Of a stretch of DNA of 6,554 bases, positions 5,809-6,554 are shown piece by piece; positions within the stretch are counted from its first letter, which is position 1, and each line of letters opens with the position of its first letter. This DNA is from Campylobacteraceae bacterium (GTDB taxonomy: Bacteria > Campylobacterota > Campylobacteria > Campylobacterales > Sulfurovaceae). The position numbers and the translations under genes were made by a program. A model generated the notes under the pieces. It searched no databases. It was given only the letters and a program-made list of their open reading frames with translations, and was not told where the DNA came from. The stretch is from positions 1 through 6,554 of the forward strand of contig JALSQJ010000249.1 of assembly GCA_026985495.1 (NCBI GenBank), written 5' to 3'.

Positions 5809-6554
5809 AGGCTGAATGTTGTAATATATCTATCTCTTCAAGTGCTTTCCCTGTACCTTTAGCAACAGCAAGTAGAGGGTCTTCAGCAACATATACAGGA
5901 AGTTTAATCATGTTTGATAGATACTTGTCCAGACCTCTAATTAATGCACCACCACCAGTAAGTACAATTCCATTCTCTACAATGTCACCTGCTAAGTCAG
6001 GTGGAGTCTGTTCTAATACAGCTTTTAGTGCTTCACCAATCTCTTTAATTGGTTCTTTCATAGCCTCTCTCATATGTTCAGAGTTTATCTCGATAGAGGT
6101 TAAAAGTCCAGCTACTTGGTCTCTACCTTTTACGGTTAAGACTAACTCTTCATCAAGTTGTACTGCTGTACCTATTTTTATTTTCATCTCTTCTGCTATT
6201 CGGTCACCAATTAAAAGGTTAAAGTTTCTTTTCATATAATCAATGATAGATTTATCAAGTTTGTCACCAGCTGTTCTAATAGATTTTGAAAGCACTAAAC
6301 CACCAAGAGATATAACTCCAATTTCAGTCGTACCACCACCAATGTCAACAACCAAGTTACCATTTGGGTCTTTTACAGGAATACCTGCACCAATAGCAGC
6401 TGCCATTGGCTCTTCAATAAGGTGAACTTCTCTAGCACCAGCACTCATTGCTGACTCTTTTACAGCTTTTCTCTCAACTTGTGTTAGTCCAAATGGAACA
6501 CAGATAATTATTCTTGGAGAGAATAATCCTTTTCTATTGTGTACCTTCTCAATA
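5798..6554 (-). CDS. mreB: Rod shape-determining protein MreB (5' end beyond the window)
   Basis: MreB is the actin-like ATPase that forms membrane-bound filaments directing lateral peptidoglycan synthesis. The 251 residues present are the C-terminal part; roughly 95 N-terminal residues, including the phosphate-1 loop (DLGTANT type), lie beyond base 6554. Visible motifs, in fragment numbering, are VPFGLTQVERKAVKESA (19-35), IEEPMAAAIGAG (46-57), the phosphate-2 loop DIGGGTTEIG (70-79) and the adenosine motif LTGGGALIRGLD (198-209). The frame stays open to the window edge, so the Met at 6448 is internal and not the start. The stop TAG overlaps mreC by 11 nt. It is the first visible member of the operon mreB-mreC-motor A-motor B. 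Confidence 0.97.
   Translation of the reverse strand, partial: IEKVHNRKGLFSPRIIICVPFGLTQVERKAVKESAMSAGAREVHLIEEPMAAAIGAGIPVKDPNGNLVVDIGGGTTEIGVISLGGLVLSKSIRTAGDKLDKSIIDYMKRNFNLLIGDRIAEEMKIKIGTAVQLDEELVLTVKGRDQVAGLLTSIEINSEHMREAMKEPIKEIGEALKAVLEQTPPDLAGDIVENGIVLTGGGALIRGLDKYLSNMIKLPVYVAEDPLLAVAKGTGKALEEIDILQHSAYED

Noticed and set aside
3876..6425. Other short open frames (3876-4073 +, 4042-4230 -, 5910-6239 +, 6243-6425 +, and 856-1041 - inside aspS)
   Set aside because: All lie wholly within strongly supported coding sequence in another frame and have no ribosome binding site or recognisable product.
6446..6448. Met at 6448 as the mreB start
   Set aside because: The frame continues upstream to the window edge with conserved MreB sequence (RIIICVPFGLTQVERKAV), so this Met is internal.

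Overview
The window is AT-rich, and every gene in it reads on the minus strand. Gene content points to a Campylobacterota (epsilonproteobacterial) genome, perhaps a Sulfurovum- or Sulfurimonas-like free-living member. The clues are a short-LID adenylate kinase beginning with the GKTTDA P-loop variant, an AspRS of the nondiscriminating type, and mreB-mreC with no recognisable mreD after them. The genus is an inference from style, not a proven assignment.

In transcription order (high to low coordinates) the layout is as follows. First comes the C-terminal three quarters of mreB, cut by the window edge (5798-6554). Then mreC (4978-5808), a four-TM MotA/TolQ/ExbB-type channel subunit with a long cytoplasmic helical tail (3848-4981), a MotB/ZorB-type partner with one TM, a long coiled coil and an OmpA-type peptidoglycan-binding domain (2668-3843), and a possible 47-residue lysine-rich small protein (2535-2678). 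These five are packed with overlaps of 11, 4 and 11 nt and one 4-nt gap, so they look like a single translationally coupled operon. Next is a short promoter/leader region, then aspS (686-2452), a REPIN-like double palindrome that supplies the aspS stop codon (616-690), and adk (1-582, lacking only its last codons).

The most interesting unit is the motor-like gene pair directly behind mreBC. By architecture it is an ion-driven 5:2-type rotary or force-generating complex. The channel subunit (A) would sit in the inner membrane with a tail in the cytoplasm. The B subunit would carry the ion-binding Asp in its TM and grip peptidoglycan through the OmpA domain. Its place in the operon of the cell-elongation scaffold suggests that it couples proton or sodium flow to the MreB/MreC wall-synthesis machinery or to envelope mechanics. 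It resembles ZorA/ZorB of Zorya defence, but no ZorC, ZorD or ZorE gene is present in the window, so a defence role is not supported here.

aspS and adk are housekeeping genes (Asp-tRNA synthesis and adenylate homeostasis). The 103-nt spacer between them is mostly the REPIN. No tRNA, rRNA, CRISPR array or insertion sequence is visible, and no gene-free stretch exceeds about 100 nt.
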